From positions 27,869-91,868 of the forward strand of contig JACRIM010000055.1 of the NCBI GenBank assembly GCA_016235815.1: a DNA stretch of 64,000 nt, in the 5' to 3' direction. The notes below the pieces were generated by a model. It searched no databases. It was not told where the DNA came from and saw only the letters and a list, made by a program, of their open reading frames with translations. The position numbers and the translations under genes were made by a program. This stretch comes from Planctomycetota bacterium. GTDB lineage: Bacteria; Planctomycetota; Phycisphaerae; UBA1845; UTPLA1. Shown here piece by piece: positions 45,128 through 54,748 of this stretch (the stretch's first letter is position 1; every line of letters starts with the position of its first letter).

Positions 45128-45547
45128 TCAGGTTGTTGTTGGAATTGCAAAGCGCGATTCTTGTCGGCTGGGGTCCAAGGTCAGATGGAATCGATCGAGT
45201 ACATCGAGTCGGCCAAGCAAATTCGGCACATCCATCCCGTCTGAAAACGCAATTCGCATCTTGAATTCCGGTAGGTTACCGATTCGGGCGGTGCATACAT
45301 GCAGGTAGTAATGCCGCGCCGGCGCACCGATGCCTGAAAGGTCCACCTGTTCGCCGTTGGTCACGCTAATGCCAAGCATTTCCGCTACCGAGGATCTCAG
45401 AACACTCACGACAGCACCAGTGTCAATATGCACGGCAATATCGCGCCAGCGCCCAGTTGCAGATTTTAGGCTGAGATCGACACAGGGAATCCATTCGTCG
45501 CCAAAATGCCGCGTTGGCCGACGACGCCACTCGAACACCGCCATCAA
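45128..45547 (-). CDS. Retropepsin-like aspartic protease
   Basis: 139 residues of the clan AA single-domain type: the catalytic HIDTGAVVSVL (Asp42), the flap-region GIGAPARHYYLHV, and the late LLGRLDVLDRFHLTLD. These act as homodimers. The ATG overlaps the stop of the DUF5678 gene (ATGA, 45544-45547), so they are translated together. It ends 13 bases before the glyS start. The substrate is unknown. Confidence 0.82.
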   Translation of the reverse strand: MMAVFEWRRRPTRHFGDEWIPCVDLSLKSATGRWRDIAVHIDTGAVVSVLRSSVAEMLGISVTNGEQVDLSGIGAPARHYYLHVCTARIGNLPEFKMRIAFSDGMDVPNLLGRLDVLDRFHLTLDPSRQESRFAIPTTT

Positions 45548-45744
45548 ATGCGCTCCAACTCAGGATCGACCCACTCAAACAGAAAGTTGCCGTTAGGACA
45601 CTTTGCTTCCGCCTGTGCCGCCGCCTCGGTCGCGGTGTCGCCAACCCCGACGACTTCACCATTGTGGACGGCTATCCATTTTCCGGCGTACTTTTCATAG
45701 ATTTCGAGGCTATGCTCGGTGAGCCAGGCGAAGTCGGCGGTCAT
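45544..45744 (-). CDS. DUF5678 protein
   Basis: 66 residues with the DUF5678 pattern: EKYAGKWIAVHNGEVVGVGDTATEAAAQAEAK, then LFEWVDPE. The function is unknown, but this domain is often encoded next to a retropepsin-like gene as here, with a four-base overlap. Confidence 0.8.
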   Translation of the reverse strand: MTADFAWLTEHSLEIYEKYAGKWIAVHNGEVVGVGDTATEAAAQAEAKCPNGNFLFEWVDPELERI

Positions 45745-46207
45745 GTCATGCTCCTCTGTATCATTATAAGGGAAGCGTTTGAAGCGCGTTCGCGTTGCGG
45801 CCCGGCATCATAGGCGTAGCGCCGGATGTTGCCAAAACGCGACGCGGCGGCATAAGCGGCCCACCATTTCTGCTCCTGTTATCAGCCCAACGTTTGCAAG
45901 TCACGATTCCGCACCGCCTTAGCGTCGTCCTGAGTGCAACAATCGGTTGGGGCTTCCGTGGAACCGGTCTTGCCCCATTTCTGAGCAGAGGGAGAGGCCA
46001 TCGGCATGGGGATGCCGGCGGCGAGCGCGAGGGAGAAACCGTGGTGCTTTTCATGGCGGACATGATCACAGATTTCTTCAATCGGCGGGCCAAGGTGCTC
46101 GTGCTGACGTTTTTCACGTACGCGGCGCTATGCTGATTGCTAAGGGGCCAAGGGTCCAAGGGTCCCAGGGGCCATGTGAGATACGTCGCCGCAGTACAAT
46201 TCAATTC
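45745..46207. other. Spacer with gene remnants
   Basis: There is no intact gene. At 46053-46136 the plus frame MADMITDFFNRRAKVLVLTF-FTYAALC-stop resembles the beginning of a glycerol-3-phosphate-type MFS protein and then stops, a possible remnant. Minus-strand open stretches at 45780-46045 have gene-like composition but stops in the middle. At 46136-46174 there is a G-rich direct repeat (aagggtcc units). Confidence 0.4.
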
Positions 46208-46618
46208 GTGATTACCTATCGCACCGGCAACGAACTCGATCTTGATATTGTCATTGATCTCTATCGCGCCTCGACGCTTGGCGAACGGCGGCCGGTGGAT
46301 GATCGCGCGTGCATGGAGGGGATGCTTCGCAACGCAAATCTCGTTATCACGGCGTGGGACGGTGATCAGCTCGTGGGTATCTCGCGGTGCATGAGCGATT
46401 TTCACTATGCGACGTATTGCAGCGACCTGGCTGTGCGACTTTCACATCAGAAGCTGGGCATCGGCAAGGAACTTCTGCGGCGCACGCTCGCGGCGGGCGG
46501 GCCCAAGTGTTACCTCACGTTGTTGGCGGCTCCCAAGGCTCGCGAATACTACGGCCATATCGGCATGACGCAGCACCCGTCGGCCTGGATGATCCGGCAG
46601 GGTGAGGCGATTGAATAG
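46208..46618 (+). CDS. GNAT-family acetyltransferase
   Basis: 136 residues from GTG 46208. The GNAT fold is plain: LVGISRCMSDFHYATYCSDLAV for strands 4-5, the acetyl-CoA pyrophosphate loop SHQKLGIGKELLRR (R/Q-x-x-G-x-G/A), and LLAAPKAREYYGHIGMTQHP at the end. The substrate is unknown. TACAAT at 46195-46200 could be a -10 box, but no -35 is clear. Confidence 0.85.
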   Translation: MITYRTGNELDLDIVIDLYRASTLGERRPVDDRACMEGMLRNANLVITAWDGDQLVGISRCMSDFHYATYCSDLAVRLSHQKLGIGKELLRRTLAAGGPKCYLTLLAAPKAREYYGHIGMTQHPSAWMIRQGEAIE

Positions 46619-46719
46619 CTGATCCCAGAAATCGCGACGATGATAGTGGCACGGCGGGCCATCCGCCGGGGGCGGGCTGCATGATTGTGCGTCCGCAGCG
46701 TTCAACGAGATTCCGCGTT

Positions 46720-47157
46720 TTAGCACGGATCATCGGTCAAGGTGTAGTCCTCGCTGCCGGGTTGGTTCTGCGCGGCCCACTCGATGGCGGCTTCGACGTT
46801 GTCCTTCATGAATGGTGTGAACATGGCGCCCTGGTTCTTGAGTGCATCGGGGATTTCGTAGAAGTCTTTCAGCAGGATGCCGACAAAGCCCTTGCGCGGC
46901 GTGATGGCAAGGGCCTCGCGAATTTCCCAGTTGATCCACTCGTTGTGAAATGTTCCACCGGCGATGATGCAAACGAAGACATTGCAGGCGGCGATTTGCT
47001 GCCGGATGGACTGTTTGAGGTCGTCGGCCTCCGGCGCGTTAATGGGAATCGACTCGCGGGCGTCGTAGCGCTCGCGCTCGCGATTGGTCGCGGGCCGCGC
47101 ATCGAGGCGGTCGGCGCAAATGCGGACATCCGGTTCATAGCATAGATAAATGGTCAT
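46720..47157 (-). CDS. Solo TIR-like (ThsB/DUF1863-type) protein
   Basis: 145 residues with the MTH538/DUF1863 TIR-like layout: an N-terminal MTIYLCYEPDVR strand, DLKQSIRQQIAACNVFVCIIAG, and the conserved FHNEWINWEIREAL helix, then FVGILLKDFYEIPDAL. In Thoeris-type defence ThsB members make a cyclic ADP-ribose signal, with an adjacent ThsA NADase. No ThsA or other effector is near; neighbours are GNAT and protease genes. Confidence 0.8.
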   Translation of the reverse strand: MTIYLCYEPDVRICADRLDARPATNRERERYDARESIPINAPEADDLKQSIRQQIAACNVFVCIIAGGTFHNEWINWEIREALAITPRKGFVGILLKDFYEIPDALKNQGAMFTPFMKDNVEAAIEWAAQNQPGSEDYTLTDDPC

Positions 47158-47353
47158 GGCTTAATGTAACTCGCACGGATTCTATCGGAATTCGGAGTGA
47201 TACCATCAGGATTCAGGTGATGCAGGCTTGAATCAGACAGGCGAATCTGGTATTCTGGTTTGAATCGTGGGTGGAACCATCACATCGACCTGCGCTGGTC
47301 GAGGCATTCTGACATTGCCTTCGAGCGGGGCAATTTCCGGGAGTAATACCATT

Positions 47354-50300
47354 ATGCGGCTTCGTATTTATGCTTTGCTATTGGCTGTTGTTGCAGTCAT
47401 TTCCGTCCGTGGACTTCAGGCGGCTCCAAATGCACCAAAACTCACGTCGATTGATGCCGTGTCGCACGTGCAGGTGCCGACGGTGGACCGCGATGTGATG
47501 CGAATCATTGATGATCAAGAGGCGGCGGAAGGCCTCGCGCCGCGTTATGCCCTGCCACACCCGGTGTCAATCACGCCGGACACCGGCGGGACGTGGGATG
47601 TGGTGTCACCGGAAATCCGCGTATGGCGATTGCGTGTTTCGTCGCCGGGGGCGGTGTCGATCAATATTGGATTCACGCAGTACGAAATGCCGCCGGGTGC
47701 GTCGCTGGTATTGCAATCGGTGGACGGACGCAATTCGATTCGCCCGTTCAACGATGCGGACAACAATCCGGCGCGACAATTGTGGACGCCGCCGATCGCG
47801 GGCGAGGATATGGTGATCGAGTTGACGATCCCGACGGCGATGCTTGGTCGCTATTCGCTGGAGGTTGGTTCGATCAACATCGGATATCGTCGCTTCGGCC
47901 CGATTGCCGATCCAAACGAAGTGACGCCGCGATCAGGTTCGTGCAACGTCGACGTGGCGTGTTCGACGGCCGATCCGTGGCGGTTGCAGGTGCCGGCGGT
48001 GGCGGTCATTTCGACAGGAGGAAGTCGATTCTGTACGGGGTCGCTGCTGAACAACACGGCGAACGATCGCAAGCCATATTTCCTGACGGCGAATCACTGC
48101 AACGTCAACAGCGGAAACGCCCCGTCGTTGATTGCGTTCTGGAATTATGAAAACTCGGTATGCCGCGGCATTCCGGGTGGCGGCGGTGTCGGAGATGGGT
48201 CGCTTGCCGAGTTTTCCTCCGGCGCGACGTTTAGGGCCGCATTTGCGGCGTCGGATTTCACCCTGGTGGAGTTCAACGCGCCGATCAACCCGGTCTTCAT
48301 GGTTTCTTATCTGGGTTGGGACAACACGGGTGCGAATCCGCCGAGCGGCGCCTGCATTCACCATCCAAGCACGGATGAAAAACGGATTACGTTGTACGAC
48401 ATTGCCGTTCGACCGGACCGACCGTCCCATGGATCGAGTTGGGGCTGCTCGGCGTTTCCGGGTCCCGGCGACAATACGCACATCTCCGTGTATTGGTCGC
48501 TCGGCGTGACCGAGCCGGGTTCATCCGGTTCTCCGCTCTTCGATAACAACAAGCGCGTGATTGGTCAGCTTCACGGCGGACCGTCGGCGTGCGGCCAGAC
48601 CGGCGACAATCTTTCGGATTGCTATGGTCGCGTCTCGCGGTCATGGACCGGCGGCGGAACGGCGGCGACTCGATTGTCTGACTGGCTCGACCCCGGCAAC
48701 ACCGGCGCGACCGCCATCGACACGATCAGCGGCGCCGGGCTTTCGACGTCGCCGACCGGTAATGTGACGAGCGTTGGCGTTGTGGGCGGGCCGTTCACGA
48801 ACTCATCGACGCTGTACACGATCAGCAATCCTGGAACGGACCCGGCGAATTACACGGTGAGTTTCGTCGGCGGCGGAACCGCGCCACTCACGATGAACAG
48901 TGGCGGCGGCCCCCTGGGGGGCACGCTGAATCCGACGCAATCCGTGAACGTGACGATTGCAATTGACACCGCGGCGGCGAATGCGTTGCCCGCTGGTATC
49001 TACAGCACGACCGTACGATTCCTCGATACGACCAACAACATCACGATGGATCGTGTGCACACCATCGAGATCGGGCAGACGGGCTTCACCACGACGCCGG
49101 CGAACGGTCTCGCGGCGGGTGGCCCGGTTGGCGGGCCTTTCGGCGCGACGCAGGTCTATACGCTGACCAGTACGCAGCCGACGCCGGTGAACATAACGAT
49201 TTCGTCGAATCAGCCGTGGATCTCGATCAACGGCGTGGCGGGACCGGTCAATGTGAATCTGAATGGGCTTGGCGCTAACACTGCAGTGACCATCGGCTAC
49301 TCAGCGGCAGCGAATTCCCTGGCGGCGGGTCTTTACACCGGAACGGTGACGATCACCAACGCCAGCGGCGGCAGCGGCAATACGACGCGACCGGTATCGC
49401 TGGATGTGGGTCGGTATTCGTATTCAGCATCCGATGTTCCTCAGAACATCACGGACAACAATACGACGACGAGCACGATCAATGTGACGGACAGTTATTG
49501 CATCGCCGACGTGAACGTGGATATCAACATCACGCATACGTATCAGGGCGATTTGTACATCACGCTTCAGTCGCCGATCGGCACGACGATTATCCTGCAC
49601 AATCGCACCGGCGGCGGGACGGATAACATCGTCGGAACATATGACGACAGTGGCCCACTAATTCCGGCGGAGGCGCTTGGAACGTTCAACGGTGAGCAGG
49701 TCAACGGCACGTGGACCTTGCGCGTCGCGGACCAGGCCGGCGGTGATGTCGGCACGTTGAACTCGTGGACGCTGAAGATCGCATCGGGGACGTGCCTGCC
49801 GCCGCCGTCGGTGGTGTACAGCTATCCGCTGAATGCGAATCCGGGCTGGACGGTGCAGGGTGGCTGGGCCTTTGGTGCTCCTCAAGGGGCCTGTGGAGAT
49901 CCGGCGTCACCGGTCACGGGCACCAATGTGTATGGATACAACCTTGCAGGGTGCTATCCGAACAGCCTCGCATCAACCGAGTACCTGACGACGACGGCGA
50001 TCAACATGAGCGGCTACGTCAATACGAAGTTGCGGTTCCAGAAGTGGAACGGCATGGAGAGCGCGACGTACGACCATGCGAACATCCAGGTTTCGAACAA
50101 TGGAACGACATGGACAACGGTCTACAACCATGCCGGCGCAACCTTCCAGGACACGTCGTGGTCGCAGGTGACGTACAACATCGCGGCGGTCGCGGACAAT
50201 CAGCCGACTGTCTATGTTCGATGGGGACTCGGCACCACCGATGGTTCGGTCACGCGGTCGGGTTGGAACATCGACGATGTCGAGATTCTGGCGTCGTCGA

Positions 50301-50494
50301 GCTGTGGCGGATCGGTGAATGGTGATGTCAATAACGACACCAAGATCGACGGCGCCGACGTGGGTGGCTTTACGAAGGCGTACATCGCGCCGGGTTCGGT
50401 GACGACGCAGCAGAAATGCTCGGCGGATATGGATGACGACGGCGATGTGGACGACGTGGATTTGAACGCGTTGGTCACGGCGCTGTTAAGCTGA
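47354..50494 (+). CDS. Secreted trypsin-fold protease with P-domain and dockerin
   Basis: 1,046 residues from ATG 47354. Signal peptide (RLRIYALLLAVVAVISV..LQA), a propeptide (to about 190), then a lysyl-endopeptidase-like S1 domain with His248 (LTANHC), Asp301 (ASDFTL) and Ser391 (GSSGSP). Two immunoglobulin-like repeats (GGPFTNSSTLYTISN, GGPFGATQVYTLTS) follow, then a proprotein-convertase P-domain (about 690-820), a MAM-like sandwich (about 825-975) and a dockerin (DVNNDTKIDGADV, DMDDDGDVDDVDL). It is exported and likely Ca-bound. Confidence 0.9.
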   Translation: MRLRIYALLLAVVAVISVRGLQAAPNAPKLTSIDAVSHVQVPTVDRDVMRIIDDQEAAEGLAPRYALPHPVSITPDTGGTWDVVSPEIRVWRLRVSSPGAVSINIGFTQYEMPPGASLVLQSVDGRNSIRPFNDADNNPARQLWTPPIAGEDMVIELTIPTAMLGRYSLEVGSINIGYRRFGPIADPNEVTPRSGSCNVDVACSTADPWRLQVPAVAVISTGGSRFCTGSLLNNTANDRKPYFLTANHCNVNSGNAPSLIAFWNYENSVCRGIPGGGGVGDGSLAEFSSGATFRAAFAASDFTLVEFNAPINPVFMVSYLGWDNTGANPPSGACIHHPSTDEKRITLYDIAVRPDRPSHGSSWGCSAFPGPGDNTHISVYWSLGVTEPGSSGSPLFDNNKRVIGQLHGGPSACGQTGDNLSDCYGRVSRSWTGGGTAATRLSDWLDPGNTGATAIDTISGAGLSTSPTGNVTSVGVVGGPFTNSSTLYTISNPGTDPANYTVSFVGGGTAPLTMNSGGGPLGGTLNPTQSVNVTIAIDTAAANALPAGIYSTTVRFLDTTNNITMDRVHTIEIGQTGFTTTPANGLAAGGPVGGPFGATQVYTLTSTQPTPVNITISSNQPWISINGVAGPVNVNLNGLGANTAVTIGYSAAANSLAAGLYTGTVTITNASGGSGNTTRPVSLDVGRYSYSASDVPQNITDNNTTTSTINVTDSYCIADVNVDINITHTYQGDLYITLQSPIGTTIILHNRTGGGTDNIVGTYDDSGPLIPAEALGTFNGEQVNGTWTLRVADQAGGDVGTLNSWTLKIASGTCLPPPSVVYSYPLNANPGWTVQGGWAFGAPQGACGDPASPVTGTNVYGYNLAGCYPNSLASTEYLTTTAINMSGYVNTKLRFQKWNGMESATYDHANIQVSNNGTTWTTVYNHAGATFQDTSWSQVTYNIAAVADNQPTVYVRWGLGTTDGSVTRSGWNIDDVEILASSSCGGSVNGDVNNDTKIDGADVGGFTKAYIAPGSVTTQQKCSADMDDDGDVDDVDLNALVTALLS

Positions 50495-50520
50495 CATCGC
50501 GTTTGAAAAATAAATCCATG

Positions 50521-50558
50521 GCGGGCGTCGCACGGATGAAGGTTCGTGCGACGCCCGC
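50521..50558. terminator. Strong hairpin between convergent genes
   Basis: A perfect 14-bp stem (50521-50534 with 50545-50558) around a 10-base loop, 25 bases after the protease stop. The minus strand has a T-rich sequence after the stem, so it can serve the STAS-like gene better than the protease gene. Confidence 0.75.
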
Positions 50559-50591
50559 GTTCATTTGGGAGGATGAGGGGGCAGGTGATTG

Positions 50592-50978
50592 TCAGGCCGC
50601 GGGGGCGGCCGGCGATTTCATGGGGACGGGATCACTCGAATTTCGATAGAGCAGGATGGCCGACGCGGGGCGCTTGTGGTTGGAGGTCACGCGATAGCGT
50701 GCGCCCATGGTGCCGGCCAAATCCACCAAAAGCGATTCGACGACGGTCCACTGCGCGCCGACGATTTCGATGTCGTTGAAGTCGAAGAGAATCGATTGTG
50801 GGAATCCGTCCATGCACCCGCGCTTGAGCAGGGCGATGAAGCCGGCCAGTTCCTCGGGGGCGAGCTTGGGGCCGATGGGTTGAACCCACATGAAGCCGCC
50901 CGCTGATGCAGCGAAGCGCCAGCGTTTGAGGAGATAGTTTGTTTCACTGAGTGTCGATTGCATTTCGATGTCTGTCAT
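50592..50978 (-). CDS. Putative STAS-like protein
   Basis: 128 residues from ATG 50978. The fold pattern (FIALLKRGCMDGFPQSILFDFNDIEIVGAQWTVVESLL then AGTMGARYRVT) has the strand-helix order of STAS domains, about 40 residues described here only as a pattern. There are no kinase or phosphatase partners adjacent, and the start is uncertain because the ribosome site is weak (frame open to 51185). Confidence 0.55.
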   Translation of the reverse strand: MTDIEMQSTLSETNYLLKRWRFAASAGGFMWVQPIGPKLAPEELAGFIALLKRGCMDGFPQSILFDFNDIEIVGAQWTVVESLLVDLAGTMGARYRVTSNHKRPASAILLYRNSSDPVPMKSPAAPAA

Positions 50979-51327
50979 AATTGGCAAGTTGTCAGCGGGA
51001 TTCAAAGAACACCTCCAGTAAATACCCCCGGCGAGGTGTTCGGCGAGCAGGTCAGGCTTGGGGAGCGATGCTTTGACCCGCTCCGGGATAAAAGGGGGCA
51101 CGCGGTGTGCCAGCGGGATGGGGCGGATCGGATTTATCCGCTCGAATTGTTGTAAAGGCTGATAGGGATGATGGATGTGACGCAATTGACGCCATCATTG
51201 ACGGTGGCCGATAACCGTTCGTCGATGGCGTTTGGGTGTTATTACCCGCGCGCGGCGGCGGGTGGGTAAATTCCAACACATTTCGGCATGGTGGCGACGA
51301 ATCGCAATTCGACGCATTATCCTCGGC

Positions 51328-52251
51328 GTGAAACAGCCTCGATTCCTGCCATTGGGACTGGCCGTCGGCGTGTTGTCGATTTCGACGGCCGCCGTGTTCA
51401 TCAAGGTGTGCATGGAGGACGGCGCTTCGGCGTCGGTGATTGCAGCGGCGCGGATGGGGTTGGCGACACTTGTCGTGGTTCCGCTGGCGGCAGTCGTGCG
51501 CGGGCGACGCGTGTTCGATATTCCGCGCGATTGCCTGCGGCCCGCGGCGCTGTCGGGTTTGTTTCTCGGCGCGCATTTTTACTTTTGGATCACGTCGCTG
51601 AGCAGCACGTCGGTGCTTAGCTCGGTCGTCATCGTCACGACGAATCCCATCTTCGTCGGTCTGGCGTCGTTTCTCTTTCTCAAGGAGCGGCTGCACTGGC
51701 AGCTCATTGCGGGCATCGTTCTCGCGGCGGCGGGCGGTGGTGTGATCGCGCTACTCGACAAGCACGCATCGGGCGGGAGCCTGTACGGTGATTTCATGTC
51801 GCTCTGCGGGGCGGTGATGATGTCATGCTATCTGCTCACTGGGCGTCGCATCCGGGCGAAGCTGGATGTGTGGTCGTACGTGCTCGTGGTCTACAGCGTG
51901 GCGGCGGTGTTTTTGATCGCGATCGCGGCGTTCAGCGGAGATCGTGTATGGGATTATCCGCCGCGAGCTTACATCATGTTTGCGCTGCTCGCGCTTGTGC
52001 CGCAGCTCATCGGGCATGGCGCGCTGAACTGGGCGCTGGGCCATGCGACGGCGACGATCATCGCGGTGTGCATTCTTGGCGAGCCGATCGCGGCGTGCGC
52101 GATCGCGTATATGTTTCTCGGTGAGCGGCTGACGTGGCCGCAGGGAGTCGGCGGGGCGTTGATCCTGATCGGTATCTTGGTATCGATGCGTCAGGACGAT
52201 CCGAAATCGAAGAGCTTTGAGGCTATTTCCAGCGGGCCAGAAGGACCGTGA
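51328..52251 (+). CDS. EamA/DMT-superfamily transporter
   Basis: 307 residues with ten predicted helices in two EamA repeats: VLSISTAAVFIKVCMEDGAS and AALSGLFLGAHFYFWITSLS in the first, GDFMSLCGAVMMSCYLLTGR and GEPIAACAIAYMFLGERLTW in the second. The EKRLHW/GERLTW motifs end each half. GTG 51328 is preferred; a TTG at 51232 would add 32 residues without family similarity. The substrate is unknown. Confidence 0.83.
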   Translation: MKQPRFLPLGLAVGVLSISTAAVFIKVCMEDGASASVIAAARMGLATLVVVPLAAVVRGRRVFDIPRDCLRPAALSGLFLGAHFYFWITSLSSTSVLSSVVIVTTNPIFVGLASFLFLKERLHWQLIAGIVLAAAGGGVIALLDKHASGGSLYGDFMSLCGAVMMSCYLLTGRRIRAKLDVWSYVLVVYSVAAVFLIAIAAFSGDRVWDYPPRAYIMFALLALVPQLIGHGALNWALGHATATIIAVCILGEPIAACAIAYMFLGERLTWPQGVGGALILIGILVSMRQDDPKSKSFEAISSGPEGP

Positions 52252-53827
52252 CATCCTCGGGGCACGCGCCGGCCGCGATGAACTCGGTGAAATCGGATTG
52301 AAATTCGTTAAGCAGCGCGCCGGGGCGATCGCCAACGCCGTCGGCGATCAGTTCTTGAAGACCTTCGACGCCGAATGATTTTCCATCGGGGCCGGTGGCG
52401 GCGTTTAGGCCGGCCGATGCCCAAAGGAGCGTGTCGCCTGGCGCGAGCGTGAGTGTGGTTGCTTCGTACGCTGTGCCGCGGGCGCTGCCGATGGGCGGCG
52501 CGGATGCCGCAATGACCGGTGCCACCGCGCCGTTGGCGCTGATTCTTAGAAGCGACGCGCCTTCTCCGGCGACGCAGGCTTGCACCTTGCCCATTTGCGG
52601 ATTGATCCACGCCGTCGCGAGATCAACGCGGCATTTTCCCTCCGCAGAGACAATCATCCAATTCAGGGCGCGGCAGAGAAGATGCGGTGCATCGTTGTGC
52701 AGCGAGGCGGCGCGAAAGGCGGCGCGCACCTCGGCGAGATATCGCGGCATGGCGACGCCTTCGACACACAGGCGCGCGACCATGATGGATGCCGTCTTAT
52801 CGGGAAGTTGCAAAAGGTCGTAGAGGTCGCAGCATCGGGCAGTGCCCATGTGGCGATAGGCGGCGATTTGCAATTCCTCCCATTGCGGCATGGCTCGTGG
52901 TGTGAGGCTGTCCTGTGTGACGCGGGCGATGGTGTGCTCGGTGCTGACGACGGCCTGTCGCTTGGCGGTGGCGCGGCGCAGGGTGTTTTCGATGGGGCGT
53001 GCGACGCAGCAGGCCAGCGCGGACAGGGCGTGAAGTGACGAATCGTCGTATGGCGCGTCGGCGGTGTCATTCTCGATGTAAATCATGCCGAGATTTCCGC
53101 CGTCGCAGGCCAGAGGGACGGCCATCGCGGAGCGCGCCGAGGGCACCGGCGCATTCGGGCAGCAGATGTAGTGCGTGTTTGCGAGGCAGGTCGGCTCCAT
53201 GATCTGCGAGAAGGCGGGGCGGTCGCAGGGTTGGCCGGCATCGGTGAGGCCGAGTGCCCAGGCGAACTCACTTTTATCGTTGGGGCGGACGCCGATCCAG
53301 GCGCGTCGACCGCCGACGAGGCGAAGCGCGGCCCGGATCGCGGCGGGCAGCAGGTCGCGCATGGCGTCGACGGTCGCGAGCTTCAGACCGAGGAGCGTGA
53401 GTTGCTCCAATTGTTCCTTGGCGATGGTGACGGGGTGTTCGGATTTCTGCACGATGGCGCCGAGGGGAAGCGTCTCGCCGTGTTGCCGGGAGAGGGCGAC
53501 CATGCGTTCGCGTTGCAGCTCTTCAGAGGTCTGCCGATGCTCCATGAAGAAGCGGATGGAGTAGGTGCCGACTTCGATTTCGTCGGCGTGGCGGAGTTTG
53601 GCGCGGGTTCGCTGGATGGCGCGATTCAACATGACGGGGACACCGACTTCGATGATTTCCAACCACCAGGAGCCGTCGACGTCGCGCTGCAGCGTGGCCT
53701 GATGTTTGCCGATGCGAGGGTCGGGGAGGTGAATGCCGCAGTCGGGGGCCGAGCCGATGGAGACGACGGGCTGCTCGGGGCGCAGCGTGGTACGCAGCCG
53801 CTTGTTTTCGAGAATCATGAGGTGCAT
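52223..53827 (-). CDS. FHA-GAF-PP2C phosphatase
   Basis: 534 residues: FHA at about 15-95 (VVSIGSAPDCGIHLPDPRIGKHQATL), GAF at about 140-300, then a SpoIIE/PP2C phosphatase domain (about 325-534) with CCDLYDLLQLPD, VRAAFRAA, LATAWINPQMG and the late GACPEDVTVLLARWK metal region. Ser/Thr phosphatases of this kind act on anti-sigma antagonists. It overlaps the 3' end of the convergent DMT gene by about 29 bases. It is a partner class to the FHA-GAF kinase at 29473. Confidence 0.85.
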   Translation of the reverse strand: MHLMILENKRLRTTLRPEQPVVSIGSAPDCGIHLPDPRIGKHQATLQRDVDGSWWLEIIEVGVPVMLNRAIQRTRAKLRHADEIEVGTYSIRFFMEHRQTSEELQRERMVALSRQHGETLPLGAIVQKSEHPVTIAKEQLEQLTLLGLKLATVDAMRDLLPAAIRAALRLVGGRRAWIGVRPNDKSEFAWALGLTDAGQPCDRPAFSQIMEPTCLANTHYICCPNAPVPSARSAMAVPLACDGGNLGMIYIENDTADAPYDDSSLHALSALACCVARPIENTLRRATAKRQAVVSTEHTIARVTQDSLTPRAMPQWEELQIAAYRHMGTARCCDLYDLLQLPDKTASIMVARLCVEGVAMPRYLAEVRAAFRAASLHNDAPHLLCRALNWMIVSAEGKCRVDLATAWINPQMGKVQACVAGEGASLLRISANGAVAPVIAASAPPIGSARGTAYEATTLTLAPGDTLLWASAGLNAATGPDGKSFGVEGLQELIADGVGDRPGALLNEFQSDFTEFIAAGACPEDVTVLLARWK

Positions 53828-53942
53828 CGCCGACCGCCTCCGTCATGCGACATGTCGAAGAATCACGGGCGAAGAGACTTGCAGCCGCTTCTGATTGTAA
53901 CGCGATGGGTGGGCGAAACCAACGCGATCGCCGGGAAAATCG

Positions 53943-54743
53943 TCAGGCCGATGCCCCGCTGTAGCGTTTGAGGCCGATGCGCCAGAACCAGCTTGAGAGG
54001 ACAAACATCAAAACGGCCATGAAAATCGCGGTGAGCACGATTTGCGGGCTGATCTTCGTGGGGTCTCCGGAGCCGGCCATGGCGGGGAACGTGGTGATGA
54101 AAGCAAGTGGGATGAGGTAGGTGAGCGTCCACTGCAGCCAGTTTGGATAGACCTGAATGGGAAAGCGCCCGGCTTCGAAGACGTTCCAGAAGACCATTTC
54201 GATGTTCTGAATGCGCACGAACCAGAAGCAGAGCGTAGCGAGCATGAGCCAGAAGCAATAGACGATGGTGAAGCCCGCGCTGAGCATCAGCACGAAGAGA
54301 AAAACGGATTGAATCGGCACGTGGCCGTTCAATTGGTAGCAGCCGTATGCCGACACGGCCGCACCGAGGACAATGTCGACGATTCGCCAGACAACGACTT
54401 CGCGAATGCTGACAAGAAACTGCGCATTGACGGGTCGAAGCAGGACGAAATCGAGCGTGCCTTCCATGATGTCTTCCAACACGCGGCGCATGTTGGGGAC
54501 AATCAGGATGCGGATGCCGCCGGCCACGATGCGAAAGACACCGACAAGGACCATCATGTGTGCGGCGGTCCAGCCTGCGACTGACTTGGTATTGTGAAAG
54601 ATGATCCATACCGAACCGAGATCCGCGACGAGATGCATGAGCGAGACGAACACGCGCACGAGCATGTCGAAGCGATAGGCCGCGACGTTCAGCACGCTGA
54701 CCTTGAGGAACAGCCCCATCAATTTCAAGGGTCGTCTCAGCAT
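53943..54743 (-). CDS. ABC-2 type exporter permease 2
   Basis: 266 residues, six hydrophobic helices, ABC-2 family (DUF990-like) starting MLRRPLKLMGLFLKVSVLNV and ending WFWRIGLKRYSGASA. The start codon is 5 bases after the stop of permease 1. The long frame to 54827 is not used. It forms the membrane part together with permease 1. The substrate is unknown. Confidence 0.85.
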   Translation of the reverse strand: MLRRPLKLMGLFLKVSVLNVAAYRFDMLVRVFVSLMHLVADLGSVWIIFHNTKSVAGWTAAHMMVLVGVFRIVAGGIRILIVPNMRRVLEDIMEGTLDFVLLRPVNAQFLVSIREVVVWRIVDIVLGAAVSAYGCYQLNGHVPIQSVFLFVLMLSAGFTIVYCFWLMLATLCFWFVRIQNIEMVFWNVFEAGRFPIQVYPNWLQWTLTYLIPLAFITTFPAMAGSGDPTKISPQIVLTAIFMAVLMFVLSSWFWRIGLKRYSGASA

Positions 54744-54748
54744 GTGCC

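Noticed and set aside
45764..46405. 213-codon minus-strand frame
   Set aside because: It overlaps the GNAT gene in antisense and has no domain; parts may be gene remnants, but not an intact gene.
51232..51327. TTG-started N-terminal extension of the DMT transporter
   Set aside because: It is Arg-rich, not membrane-like and unlike the family; GTG 51328 is a better start.
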